A stretch of 44,029 bases of DNA, from assembly GCA_000934385.1 (NCBI GenBank), contig KN880637.1, positions 1 to 44,029 on the forward strand, in the 5' to 3' direction. The notes under the pieces were generated by a model that was given only the letters and a program-made list of their open reading frames with translations, was not told the DNA's origin and ran no database searches. This DNA comes from Cylindrobasidium torrendii FP15055 ss-10. Its lineage: Eukaryota; Basidiomycota; Agaricomycetes; Agaricales; Physalacriaceae. The first letter of the stretch is position 1. Each line of letters starts with the position of its first letter. Below, piece by piece: positions 22,436 to 33,132 of this stretch. The position numbers were made by a program, and so were the translations under genes.

Positions 22436-22947
22436 GGCACTCGCGAGAGGCGCTATACATCCCACTATAACAGAATTACATTCTAGATACCATTAGCTAC
22501 CTTACGTACCGCAACCCGTCTCCATTGTGGGACCTCCCGATGATAATGGGAGTGTGGGGAACACACAGCCCACTGATTTACCATTGAGGGGTAGCGCTCG
22601 GACGCGCTGGGTATCCGTTCGTACAAGCTGAACCTGGTGTTTTCATCTGTGATTACTGCGTGATACTTTTGTGCCTCAAGTCTGCGAGAACAGTATAGCA
22701 ACAGGACCCCAGGGTGCTTGAAAAGTGCATGCACATTACTCCGAAATAGGCAAAAAGCGTGAAGCCACGATCAGGCGATCGGCGGACGGCGGCGCGGTCA
22801 CCGGTGTCTGTATCTTGTCTTCCGACCACCAACACGTTTCGCGCCGCCGACAACCTTGCGCACAATCTTCGGCGTTTCTGTGTGCCTTGTGCGGAAAGTC
22901 GCGAATTCCCAGTATTTTGGACGCGTTCTGCGCTGGGAAGTCTCAAT
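22436..22947. other. Intergenic between RMD1 and GLE1
   Basis: About 510 bp between two same-strand genes. It should hold the RMD1 3' UTR and the GLE1 promoter. Open frames here look like chance. Confidence 0.4.
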
Positions 22948-25087
22948 ATGCGTTACAGTTTGCGAACACCGTCACCTTCCCCGGAGAGATCGTGGGTCTA
23001 GCACTACAGACATGGGCATATCGGTTATTCACTATGCAATAGACAGAGGAAGCATGGCTTTCGAGTGGCTCTCGACGAATCCAGCGACGAAGAGGACTTC
23101 ACGGCGATCAGCTCTGGTTCTGAAATTGAATCTGGACTATCTGCGTCGGACGTGGAGGCAAGTCCTGCCGCCAAGCGACGGAGATCCCCGAGGAAACGTT
23201 CAGGGTGCGTGGGATATTAAAGACATTTGGACGAGCACTGACCTGCGTCAGAATTGTCGCGGCGAGAAGTCCAGTCGCTTCACCCAGTAAACCGACACCG
23301 ACTGCCGAAGAACTATGGAAACAGCGAGAACTTGAAGAGGCATTGGCGGCTATCCGGCTACGGACGCAGCATCAAGACCCTTACGAGGAATGGGAGAAGA
23401 ATGTCCGCAAGGAGTCATTTGTGCGTGATTCGTGGGGTTTGACCACCCTTGTTGTTCATATGTCATGCAGAAAGCTGCACGGCAGACGTACGCAACGAAG
23501 CAAAACGAATTAGAAGAACGACGGACACGAATAGCTGCAAAGGATCTCGAAGCTCGTAGGGCAGCTCATGATGCACAAACGCGTGAAGTTCAACAAATTC
23601 TGGCCGCTGCACGAACTCATCAAGACCGGCGTCGCGAACAGCTAGCGGCCAACCTTAGGGCTCGCGAGCAGGATCTCTGGAAGCGCGTGGATGAGGCCAT
23701 TGCACTGGATACTAAAAAGGTCGAGACCAAGCTAGCTGCAGAGCGCCAAGTTCGTGAAGAGGAGGAACGAAAACAGAAGCAAGAGGAGACTCGGCGACGC
23801 TTGGAGGCTGAGAAGAAAATGGCCGAGGAGCAGAAGAAACGGGACGAGGCTGAAAAGAAGAAGAAAGAAGAGGCTGAAAAGAAGCGGCTGGAGGATGAGG
23901 AGGTCAAGAAAGAGAAGGAGGAGGCCGAACGCGTTGAAGCTGAGAAGAAGGCCAAATTGGCGAAGTTATCCGCCGAGAAAGATGTGCGCCAACAACTGGG
24001 GCAGACGATTGCTCATGATGACTGGGTCTCCGCGCGGCGATTCCTCCAGGTGCGTTCCCTATCACAGGTATCATTATATGCTCACACCCTTCTATAGCGT
24101 CTCAAAACCGAAGTTATGCCTGTGGTGAAGAACAAAAATGGAGACTCTGCCCAACTCAAGTCAATATGGGGTAACCACCGCCGACAAATCAACCCGAAGA
24201 TTGGACAACTCACCAACGACGCGGAGCAGATAACGAAAGTGGTGCGCACCCTGGTGGAGCCCATCGATATTCCAGCGCTGACTTTCCCATAGACACTCCA
24301 ACTCGTTCAAATCGTGAAGCCCCTAGGAAACGCACATCACGAGATCGTGTATTATGGACTTTTGTCATCGCTCGCCAAAGCCATACTGGTGCAAGCAGAA
24401 ACCGAAGTTGGCACAGCGTCCGACCAGGCAACAGCAATGCCCATTGCTCAAGTCACCTTCAACCTCCTCGAGCAACTGGATGGTTTTCACGAGGTCCTCT
24501 GGGCACGCATCGTCGGACGTACGGGTGGATGGGTCGTCCCCTTGATGGTCGGCCAAACAGACTGGGACGGGCGGAAGTGGAACAATCTCGATGAACGGAA
24601 GAAGGCAATGGGTATGAGGAAACGAAACGAGGACGACTGGGAGACTTCGGATGAGTACAACGCACGCATGACCGGTATTATGCGCGTATACTTCACCATT
24701 CTGGCCATTCGTCCGCCTAGGCAACCTTTGCCAGGCCCAATGTGGCAGACCCCGATGATATGGAAGTGGCTTGCGCGGTTGTTGGGGTCGGACGGCGGAG
24801 GACAGGCCATGCTTCGACGGTCGGTTGCCGTTGATATCTTAGCTTGTGAGTAAATCGTGTTGCATTCAAGGTTTTTCCACTGACGTCTTTCAGCTGGCAT
24901 ACAAGTCTTCGGAATGGAGGCGAAGGCAATATGGGGGCACCAGTTCGTCAAGATTCTCGCTCTCATATATGAGGGTGCAACTACCGGATTCGAAGGCGGA
25001 GAAGGACCCATGGGCGGGAACACACCAGAGGCAGGTGCAGCACGCTCGCGTCTACGTTTCGAAATTGAGCAGGTAATGAGTAGTTGA
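22948..25087 (+). CDS. GLE1: GLE1 nucleoporin (mRNA export factor)
   Basis: Homologue of Gle1, which with inositol hexakisphosphate activates the Dbp5 helicase at the cytoplasmic face of the nuclear pore during mRNA export. Exons are 22948-22991, 23043-23204, 23252-23420, 23471-24049, 24098-24241, 24293-24845 and 24894-25087, about 614 aa. The N-terminus starts MRYSLRTPSPSPERS and is acidic and Ser-rich with a KRRRSPRKR basic patch. Residues about 126-318, all in exon 4, form a long Glu/Lys/Arg coiled coil. The C-terminal half is the helical Gle1 domain, with blocks such as KSIWGNHRRQINPKIGQLT, LDGFHEVLWARIV and IWGHQFVKILALIYEG. The first intron (GTGGGT...ATAG) removes an in-frame TAG. The end may be slightly different, as GTAATG near 25073 could be a donor. 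Confidence 0.92.
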
Positions 25088-25549
25088 GTCTGATGGTTTG
25101 AACGCACGATCTTGCACGCCCCGCACGAACATTTGTATTTGTATTCTATAGTATCGTCACTGCATGTCATTTGTTAATATTTACCACCGCTTTGCGCTTA
25201 CCCCCATATGCACTCTGCAAAAATCTCAAGCCCGTCTGTCTCCTTGTCAGTGCTCTGAGCGTTATAATGTCGTTGGGTCGCTATATGTGATCAGGCCAAC
25301 GGCCTTTTATTTCCGTTCAGCAGGCCCAGTGGGAGTCGAACTTGCGATTCGGAATTCTCACCGATCCTCGCTCCTCGAGTCGCTCCTTCTCTCGCCTACG
25401 CTCTTTGTTTCGCTCCAGAAACCATGCGCTTAACAAAAGGTCGCTTATACGCGTTGAGCAATGTTTCTCGCCTGATTATATTCCAAGGAAATCCATTCCA
25501 TTGTCCAATACATTACAGGTGGTGTGTTAACCAGACATACATGCAAGTC
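25088..25549. other. Intergenic between convergent GLE1 and SEC5
   Basis: About 460 bp where the 3' ends of two convergent genes meet. No gene or RNA is supported. A GTCGAAC-containing stretch near 25330 resembles part of a tRNA T arm but does not fold. Confidence 0.45.
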
Positions 25550-28500
25550 TTAAGTACGAGGCCCTCTTGGCGCAGACCGCGCAGACGACGCCGACCTCTG
25601 CTTCGTCGGCTTCCTAAAGCACAAGAACTCAATCCCCGTCGCCCTCCTCGCCTCCGCCAGCGTCCGCTTTACTTTATCCAAACTTGCCTGCAGGTTCTCA
25701 TCTCCAGGTCTTCGCTGGTACGCCACCGAGATATTGTTGTATAGCTCCGAGAGTGCTGCGTCCGCGGAGGGGGTCACATACTTGATGAGCGTCTGGTGCA
25801 TGTACTCGATTTCGAGGGTCGCGCGGAGCATACCACCCATCCCAAATTGCTTTATTTGACCAAAGCAGCGGAGAGCTTCCGCGGCGAGCTCGTCCACGAG
25901 ATAGGTCATGGTGCGCTCGACAAGCTGGGTGGCGGCGCTGGAGACTTGGGAGTGTATGCCGACGAGGTACATGATTGTGCGATACATATATGGCCGGATC
26001 TCTGGTAGCTCAGTGAGCAAGACATTCAAACAAAGTGGGCGTGCTACGAACCTTTAGGCTGAGGCGTCTCGAACCAATTCATGTCTTTGCTGAGAATACC
26101 TCCGCGTACCAGGGCTTTGACGGCTGTAGCCTTAGGCTTCGCGTAGCTGTCAAACAATGTCTTGTCCAGCTCTTGTACAGTCGACATCAACGTCTAGTCA
26201 TCGTCAGCTATTGAGCCCGGATTTGGTCGACAAACCAACCTGCTTATCCTCTGCCAGGCTCATTGAGAAGGCAGTCTCGAGTTGGCTGACCATCCCCGGA
26301 AGGACATACTTCGACAGCGTGCCGAAATTTGAAAGCACTAGGAGCACTCGCAGATCCTGACGGTATGTTGAGTAGGAGTTTGCCAATGGTTGACTATCAA
26401 CTTACCGCGTCTTCGAGATTAAGGGTATCCAATGCGTTCGCGTGCGTCTCACTCTCCACAAGGATCAACGGCTTCATCCCTAGCGCAATTGGACTTTCAT
26501 CCGACGCCAGCCGTAGCATCCCATCCATAAAGGAATACAGCGCCTCCATAAACGCCTTGGTGATCTTCCCAATGAAAGCGGAGGTAATAGCATTCTGTTT
26601 CGTTGGCCGTGTCAATGCACTTGACGATAGATCCACACCTCCCGCAAGCTTGAACGCAGCTGTTGTCACCTGCCTCTGGAACGCCTCCATCTGGAAGAGG
26701 AACTGCGTCGCCGCAGAGTCCTCCGAGCTCACAGTCCATGTCTCTATGCGGTAGAACAGCTGGGCATCGCGATTCCATGTGCCGACGAGCAAGTCGACGA
26801 ACCGCCAGCGCGCGGCCTCAAGAAGGTTCTTCAGACTCGTTGTGGCTTCGCTTGAGATTTCCATTCCGTTAACTTCATTGACTGTCTCTTGAATGTCGCC
26901 CAAGATCTTCATGAGATAGTGAGCAGTTGAGAGGGAGCTGCTGTTCTGCGGTATATGGGGCGGAAAAGTTGTTGGCAGTGGAGAGCGAGCGGCCATGTCA
27001 GAAAGAGTGAAGAAGCGTGAGACGAGTGCGATGTATAGCTTGATAACGTCGAGCGCCATCGAGCGGCACTGGGTCGGGCTTCGTCTTGAGCTGGAACTCT
27101 AGAAACAAATTCAAGGCGTGTTTGTATCCACAGATAAATACTTACCTTCTTGTATTTCCCGTTAATGAAATTGGTGGATATCTTCCAAAAGTTGGGCAGA
27201 GAGGACAACATGACTTCAGACGTGCTCTTGACAAGTTCAACAATAGTTGCCCAGACAGGATCTCCAGCGGATTGTGCTGCATGACAATGAGTATTACCCA
27301 ACGAGCAATGTGGATGGTGTGCATACCCACGACCTCATCCGACTGTTTCTTCTCTAATGCAGCGAGAGACGCGTAAATCTGGACGGCAAGGAGGTTCGGC
27401 AGTGCATCTGGGTCGGCGCTGTCTGTAATGGCCGTCTCGAGCGCAGCATCGACGGCTTTGCTGCTCGTCTCGTATGCGTTGTTCATCTGCTTCATGATCC
27501 ACTTGTGTTGGCTGTCGAAGTACGTCCAGGCGGCGTCTTCCTGCATTGGCAAATCTTGTAACATCCTGCATGTCATTAAAGGGTGTTTCCAATGTTTCTG
27601 AAGGCACGCACTCGATAGTCCTCTCTTGCTCATCAAGTGTTCTTGTTGGATCTTGCAACTGTGCGACGAGGACATTGCGCATCTCGTTTATGGCCTTTTC
27701 TACATTATTCCAGACCTTGTCGAGGATGCGCTTCTGGGCCTGTCCGTCGGTTGCACCAACTGGAAGTAGTTGACCCGGTCTCGTTTCCAACAAGTTCTTC
27801 CCTTTCTTGTAGTCGCGGATGGCTACCTCGTATTTGCCCTACTGGGGATGAGCATGAATCTGCCAGGGTAGAAAACATGACAGACCGCCTCGATGGAGTC
27901 GATAATGAAGCTTGGGAGATTGAAGAAGAACTTGGAGCGGTCGAAGACGGAGAGGGTGGTGCGAAGCTTGGAGGCTTTGGAGGCATTCTCGAGAACGGGG
28001 AGGAAGACTTGGTTAGCCTTGGTGGCGGCCTCTGATGCATTGTTGTAGACGGGTATAACTCAGCTCAGACCAGACCACTCACGCTTGAGGTTATCGCGGA
28101 CAGGTCGTGATGCCCATTCAGCATTTGGCGCAAGTAATCCGTCCTTCATTTCGATATGCAGTGCTTTGGGAAGGAGTTAAGATTTCCTGTTATCCCCCAT
28201 ACTCATGAGATATTCGCACCTTCCGTAGACGCCTTAACGGCCACGAAACGATCAAAGTTATCCTCAACCAGCACGCGAATGGCCTCTGAGCGGGAGTCTA
28301 TCGAGGTCCTAAGATGCTGGATGCCCTGACTAAGATCCTGGAAAGTCGCGTTTGGATGCATCACGTTCAGGAATGCTTTGGCATCGAAAGACTTTGAGTT
28401 TATGAGGACGGCTGCCTTCATTTCCATCTCCATTTCGCGTGTGCTAGTCCAACTCAGCAACAGCTTGCAAGTGTGGCTGGAAACGCACCTAATGTCCGAG

Positions 28501-28716
28501 CCAATTCCCAGGGGATCTATCTCGACATCCGACTTTGGACCTGCCAATGCGCCGGCAACCGAGTCTTCAAGGTCATGGTCGACTTCTTCCCATGCACTAT
28601 CGACGGTCCAGCTCTTCTGCTTTTCGAATGAGCCCAGCTCACCTTGGATTCAAGGTGGAGATTGTGTATTTCTTGAGTAAAGAGGCCTCGTCCACATTAA
28701 AGTCCAGGCGGGGCAT
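25550..28716 (-). CDS. SEC5: Exocyst subunit SEC5
   Basis: Homologue of Sec5, a subunit of the octameric exocyst that tethers secretory vesicles to the plasma membrane. Exons read 28716-28643, 28596-28489, 28443-28220, 28163-28083, 28031-27886, 27838-27612, 27565-27327, 27276-27146, 27098-26406, 26356-26240, 26193-26052 and 26001-25550, about 877 aa. The start [17 protein letters not shown] is typical of basidiomycete members. Family blocks are [69 protein letters not shown] and [19 protein letters not shown]. The terminus has [14 protein letters not shown] and a short basic tail. It is predicted to be all-helical with no membrane segment. All junctions keep phase. Intron 1 was chosen so that TLNP joins [12 protein letters not shown]; the nearer AG would make an implausible 26-nt intron. 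Confidence 0.92.
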
Positions 28717-28980
28717 GGTCAAGGCAGTGGCGGCATTAGGCAGTGTTGATCACGTCGCGCTGAGGGTGCGGAAATGCGTTCCGATTCTCCGTGATGCGGA
28801 CTTGAGTCGGTCTTCGTCTTACGCTCACTAGTACTGCCTTGCACACTCAGCTTGCACTCAGCTTGCGCTTACAATTGTTACAGGTCCATACAAATGCATC
28901 TGATTACAAGGTCGTACGATATCGAAAGTTATAATGAAGTATTGATGAAGTTCCTCTTCCGGGGTATACTACGTTCCATT
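28717..28980. other. Short spacer between the trefoil gene stop and the SEC5 start
   Basis: This 264 bp holds the SEC5 promoter and the 3' end of the trefoil gene, both on the minus strand. A direct repeat of CACTCAGCTTG occurs twice around 28843-28866. Confidence 0.4.
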
Positions 28981-29618
28981 TTACAGGCTGTCGCTGTCCG
29001 AGCCAGCCTCCTCGTCGACGTCCAGACGCTCAAATCGCCACAGCTGACTCGGAGAGAACTCGCCGTCTGCCGCGGTCGAAGTCAACTCGACGTCTACATC
29101 AGGCAGCCGACGCGTGGGGCTTTGGGGAGCACTCCAGTACATTGCTTTGTCCGTTGCTTTCACCTGCCGCTTTGTCAGTACATTTGAAATCGCGAAATGA
29201 AACGGGGGAATGTGGCTTACTGCATAGAGCCCGTCTCCGGCATACTCAAGTGCAAATGGGAGCGGGTTGCCTCCATTGATGACCATCGTGTCGATGTCCA
29301 TGCCGACTTCCCCAGCTGCGAAGCCCATGTTTTTGATGAGGTATTCACCCTTAGGTTGCACCAGGAGCTCAAACTACGCGAGTCGCGATTAGCAACTAGC
29401 ACAGATGCGCAGGACGCCGCACGTACCTGCTCGTACGAGCCGAGGAGTTCAAAACCGTATGACAACTTCATGGGGCGTCCAATCTGGTGAACGCGGACGC
29501 TGGACTGCGATGCCTCGTTAACGATGCGGTACACGCCGGCCTTGAGCTATACATCGCGTGAGCCACCATCCTTCAAAGAAATGCGTCGCGTCGCGTTGCT
29601 TACCTGAGTGGTGGACAT
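28981..29618 (-). CDS. Beta-trefoil protein (ricin-B-like lectin or mycocypin-like inhibitor)
   Basis: A small intracellular-type protein of about 156 aa. Exons read 29618-29604, 29546-29427, 29373-29221 and 29163-28981. It starts with a short MSTTQ exon, then LKAGVYRIVNEASQSSVRVH, the typical first strand pair of fungal beta-trefoil proteins, and ends with QLWRFERL (QxW at 136-138), the signature of a closing trefoil repeat. There is no signal peptide and no cysteine framework. The last 15 residues are acidic (DVDEEAGSDSDSL). In mushrooms this fold includes sugar-binding lectins and protease inhibitors; which applies here cannot be told. The exon phases (all 0) and a well-placed TATA element support a real, possibly strongly expressed, gene. 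The fold assignment is by pattern, not alignment. Confidence 0.75.
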
Positions 29619-29718
29619 GATAGATGAGGTGATGTAGAGAGAAAAGCGGTGGATCAAGTGGTTGTTGGTTGGTGGGAAGTGTATGAGCTTGTGAGTACAA
29701 ATGGATTGTGCCTCTGCC

Positions 29719-29727
29719 CTTTATATA
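29719..29727 (-). promoter_or_regulatory. TATA box of the beta-trefoil gene
   Basis: TATATAAAG on the minus strand, about 100 bp upstream of the trefoil start codon. It is a strong match to a consensus TATA element at a distance typical for fungi. Confidence 0.55.
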
Positions 29728-31949
29728 CTAACCATGCACAAATCCCGTGGGGTAGAAATATCCGGTGGGCGGTCTGCGTGTCAGTTTCCTGACGTGTGAT
29801 CATACCCAATCATGCGCATAGGCCCTATAGGAAATTATGTGTTCCGTCGCGTTGACAGTGAATTGGTTCAAGAAGCGTGAAATCCTTGCTATACGCCACA
29901 ACAGGCCCCGCACGGTCATGGGCCCTCCAGCGGCCTCGCTTAATATTCTCATGTGTCTCGTGCTGCGTGCTTTTTTGTGAGAAGAAGACTCATCTAGGCG
30001 TACAACTACATCCCCGGCCATCAGAGTCGGACTGCTAAGCGGCGCGAACTCAAGCCGGGGATTGGGGAGGGTCGACAAACGCAGGTACTCAACGTATTGA
30101 CCAGACCCATCCAGAGGCCCGAGGGGGCGAGTACACATCAGCTCCAGACCATTGCCCGACCTTGGGCATTTCTGCATACTGCAGAGTGCTGTTGATTCTT
30201 TGAGAATCCGCTCACAGCAACACTTGGCGTCATCTATCCTACCATCGTGACGCTCATCGAACTATCCTCATCTACGCATGATATTTCTAGCAATACCGCA
30301 GCTCAAATGACCTTGCCTTAGTCTTCCCCTTCCCACAGCATTTCTTCACTCTGGTCCAATTCTCCCCCAACCAATCGTCCTCATCCTCCGTCTGCAGCAC
30401 CACCGCAGCGTGCTGGAACGCGCATCGACAATCAGACATAGCACCTTAGAAACTACACGCACCCCCATCGAGACATAGGAAAGGGTTCTGCCTATCGCGC
30501 CTCGACGCGGCACCGTGGGAACATTGGGGGAGTTGATGACCATATATGGGCATTTCACATGCATTGTGTGCGCGTGGCAGGCCTTTTGTGCGCTTCCAGG
30601 CTGTTTTCAAGGCCTACGTCGCATGTTCTTCCTTTGTAAATACCAAGCTTGCATTACGCTTGGGGTGCTTTCACATGAAGATCTATAATATCTTCGTGCA
30701 TGTGAATCACAGTAGCCAGTGCAAAGGTGTTTTGTGAGAGCGGCTAGCCCGTCGAGGCCTTGAAAGCGAGACGGATCTCGCGGATGCATGTATTTTCAAA
30801 GAATTCTGAGTGTCTTTATCGCCGTCATTGGCCAGTTGACGCTTCATGTTTGTGGCACAGTGCCACAGCGCCCCAAAAACCACTAGCTCATTTGTAACTT
30901 GGGTTGCGATTATCCATGGATTATTCAATTCGCATCGAATGAGGACAGTATGATTTAGGCACGATGCTTTTGGGAAGCGTTACCATTGGACGCTCAAAAA
31001 TTAAAGCAGGCTATTCATGCATGTATCGGGGCGTCGAGTGGTGCTGGTAAAGCGCGGATGTCCTTATACTTACATGCGCACTATAAATACCCATGGAATT
31101 AAACTTTGGGACACCCGTCAATTCCCCGGCTCGGGAGAACCTGAGTTGGGCCCACACCTTGACGCGAACAAACAAGTCACGAACACGAGGCTCACAGCTT
31201 GTGATGTCATCCGATCACTCTTGATCAGTCGCGCAGCTACGCTCACTTTGCTCTGGACCATGGTGGGGAAAATTTCGCAGCTACTCGGTGCGAACCACAA
31301 GCTCTCACTTCATACGCCCATGGCGCGCATACTACGAGCTATCCAAGGAAGTTTAATCGAGTAATACATGACTAACTATACCCGCACTGACACAAACGAG
31401 CGCCTGCTAAGCAGTAGAAATATTCTTTTCCCCAGACAGATGGAATTTCTTTGACTCTAGAATCACCATGTCCTTAACCTTTCCTAACAATAACCGTGCC
31501 GTGTCGTGGTGTCTTCTATTCAAGGATGAAGCTCTGCCAGTTTTTTGTGGCCGTTTCTCTATCTCATAGGTACGGACTTTTACCATTGGGATACTTCCAG
31601 CCCGTCTCGTGGTAGACTTGCCTATTGCGACTACCAAACCTAGTACGTTCTTGAAAGTTGACCATCTTGAATTACTACTCCTTCTCGGGAGACGATACAT
31701 TCGAGCTGCGCGAAGGCGCGGATGTATGGCGCAGTGCACACCGATACCCATCTGCGGTATGATTGTCCTGTGGCATCAATGCTGTGGGGAGTACGGTTAG
31801 GAACTGCGTCGGGAATATGTATCTTACGGTAGACCAGTAGATGTTTTAATTATTCATAATATTTCAATATTTTAATTGAGATTCGACTCCAAGTCGATTC
31901 AGACTGCTGGGGGCAAAAATGATTCTTGAAAGGTATTGCGAAGCCAAAA
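29728..31949. other. Gene-poor region before tRNA-Arg copy 3
   Basis: About 2.2 kb with no assembled gene. Minus 29800-30177 (125 codons) and minus 31407-31751 (114 codons) are the longest frames. The first contains LMAGDVVVRLDESSSHKKAR and MTVRGLLWRIARISRF, and the second is rich in Lys and Arg. Neither matches a family I recognise. A CTATAAATA element at 31081-31089 points to the plus strand but precedes only a 43-codon frame. Confidence 0.35.
29800..30177 (-). CDS. Hypothetical 125-codon frame
   Basis: Not recognised. It has balanced composition with a short basic segment (SHKKARSTRH) and no signal peptide or membrane span. It lies just upstream of the beta-trefoil promoter in the same orientation. 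It could be an orphan gene, an exon of an unassembled gene or chance. Confidence 0.15.
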   Translation of the reverse strand: MQKCPRSGNGLELMCTRPLGPLDGSGQYVEYLRLSTLPNPRLEFAPLSSPTLMAGDVVVRLDESSSHKKARSTRHMRILSEAAGGPMTVRGLLWRIARISRFLNQFTVNATEHIISYRAYAHDWV

Positions 31950-32021
31950 TGACCACCGCAGGGGTCGAACCTGCAATCTCCTGATTCGTAGTCAGACGCG
32001 ATGCCATTTCGCCAGGCGGCC
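31950..32021 (-). tRNA. tRNA-Arg (anticodon ACG), copy 3
   Basis: A 72-nt minus-strand tRNA, identical to the other two copies in the window, with intact acceptor, D, anticodon and T arms and anticodon ACG. A TTTT terminator follows immediately after the discriminator base, unlike the more distant T-runs of copies 1 and 2. Confidence 0.95.
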
Positions 32022-32425
32022 ATGTACGAGGTGGGCTGCGTCGTGCTATACGTCGGTCTCGGTCAACATTTTTGATTCAACGATGCAACGTAGAAGATAG
32101 GGCAGCGGACAGATAATTATATATGTTCAATCGTGCGGCTTCAGGAATCAAAGACCTCCGTACTATCAGTAGGCCATCCTGTTCAGAAACATCAGTGCTA
32201 GTTTTGTTCGGTGGCAATGAGCGCGATCGACCTTGCCTCTCACCATCACATACGCGACGCGCATAATACCGTTACGCGTCTTACTCACACCACTGCATCG
32301 GACAGTCTGTCAGTTGAACCAAATCAGCAAATACGGGCGCGAGATAATGACGGTGCGCCCCATGTATTGATATTGCATCGTGTTATTGAAGTTGACTACA
32401 GGACCTCACATATTGCTGGTTGCAC
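32022..32425. other. Intergenic between tRNA-Arg copy 3 and the APC13-like gene
   Basis: About 400 bp that should serve as the promoter of the plus-strand APC13-like gene and the upstream flank of the tRNA. No gene is recognised. Confidence 0.4.
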
Positions 32426-33074
32426 ATGACAGACTACGAGTTGAAGGCGCTGGATACTTTGGAGACGCCCTGGTACTTTTCTGGACAGCTATCTGATGAT
32501 GGTGTGTCGCTTACACTTTCGTTCATGGGTGTTCAAGCTGATCAGGATACCTCCAGACATGATACTGCCACCCGACGCCATCCCTCCAAATCCTGACGAA
32601 CATGAAAGTGCGTAAAATCTCACGTTGCCCTATGATCCAGCTCATCTTGATTGGCTCAAACCCGTAGCTCTGCCTTCACAAACACATCCTTCATACCCCT
32701 TCGGAAACCCTTTGCATCTCAAGCATCCTGCATCAAGACCAAGAACATCAGGCAGTCGAACACTCTTTGAAGATATGGGCTTCGCGCCAGCTACTGTGGA
32801 CGTCACACTCAGATGGAAGGAACTCGCAATAGACGAACTGCTGCCTATAGACGAGTACCGCGAAGTTCACGAGCGTGCTGTCGAGGCGCGCAAGATGGCT
32901 AGTGGTGCCGGAGCAGCAGCACAACCTCCACCAGCTGCTCAACCACCGCCAATGGTCGTTGCGCCTGGAGAGAGCGACGACGACGAAGATGGGCCTGACG
33001 ACGAAGAGGAGGAGGAAGAGGAGGAGGAAGGTTCAGACGAAGACGAGGAGGATGATGACGAAGAAGAAGAATAA
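32426..33074 (+). CDS. APC13-like protein with acidic tail
   Basis: Small protein of about 177 aa. Exons are 32426-32501, 32557-32607 and 32668-33074. The N-terminal part reads WYFSGQLSDDDMILPPDAIP and NPDEH, and later WKELAIDELLPIDEYREV. This recalls the W...L..DD...P...LP and W-x-LA blocks of Apc13/Swm1, a small scaffold-stabilising subunit of the anaphase-promoting complex. A Pro/His linker and an Ala/Pro segment follow. The last 35 residues are almost all Asp and Glu, which is not a standard Apc13 feature. The third exon could also start at 32641 with an implausibly short 33-nt intron; the 60-nt intron was preferred. The assignment is tentative; an acidic nuclear protein of other function is possible. 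Confidence 0.55.
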
Positions 33075-33132
33075 TGTATTTGATGCGGTCGTTGTACATG
33101 TAAGGTTATGTGGAATCTCATCTCTCATAAGG

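Noticed and set aside
23600..23960. Minus-strand open frame rich in Ser and Phe
   Set aside because: It is the reverse complement of the GLE1 coiled coil; Glu/Lys codons read as Ser/Phe on the other strand.
25320..25400. Possible tRNA fragment (minus-strand AGTTCGACTCCCAC)
   Set aside because: It contains a T-loop-like TTCGACT but the stem does not pair and no acceptor, D or anticodon arm can be built around it.
28617..28642. A 26-nt first intron in SEC5
   Set aside because: It is too short to be spliced and leaves the frame unresolved; the acceptor at 28597 gives a normal 49-nt intron and matches the family.
32899..33121. Minus-strand frames rich in Ser or in Pro/Leu/Arg
   Set aside because: They are antisense to the acidic tail repeat of the APC13-like gene.
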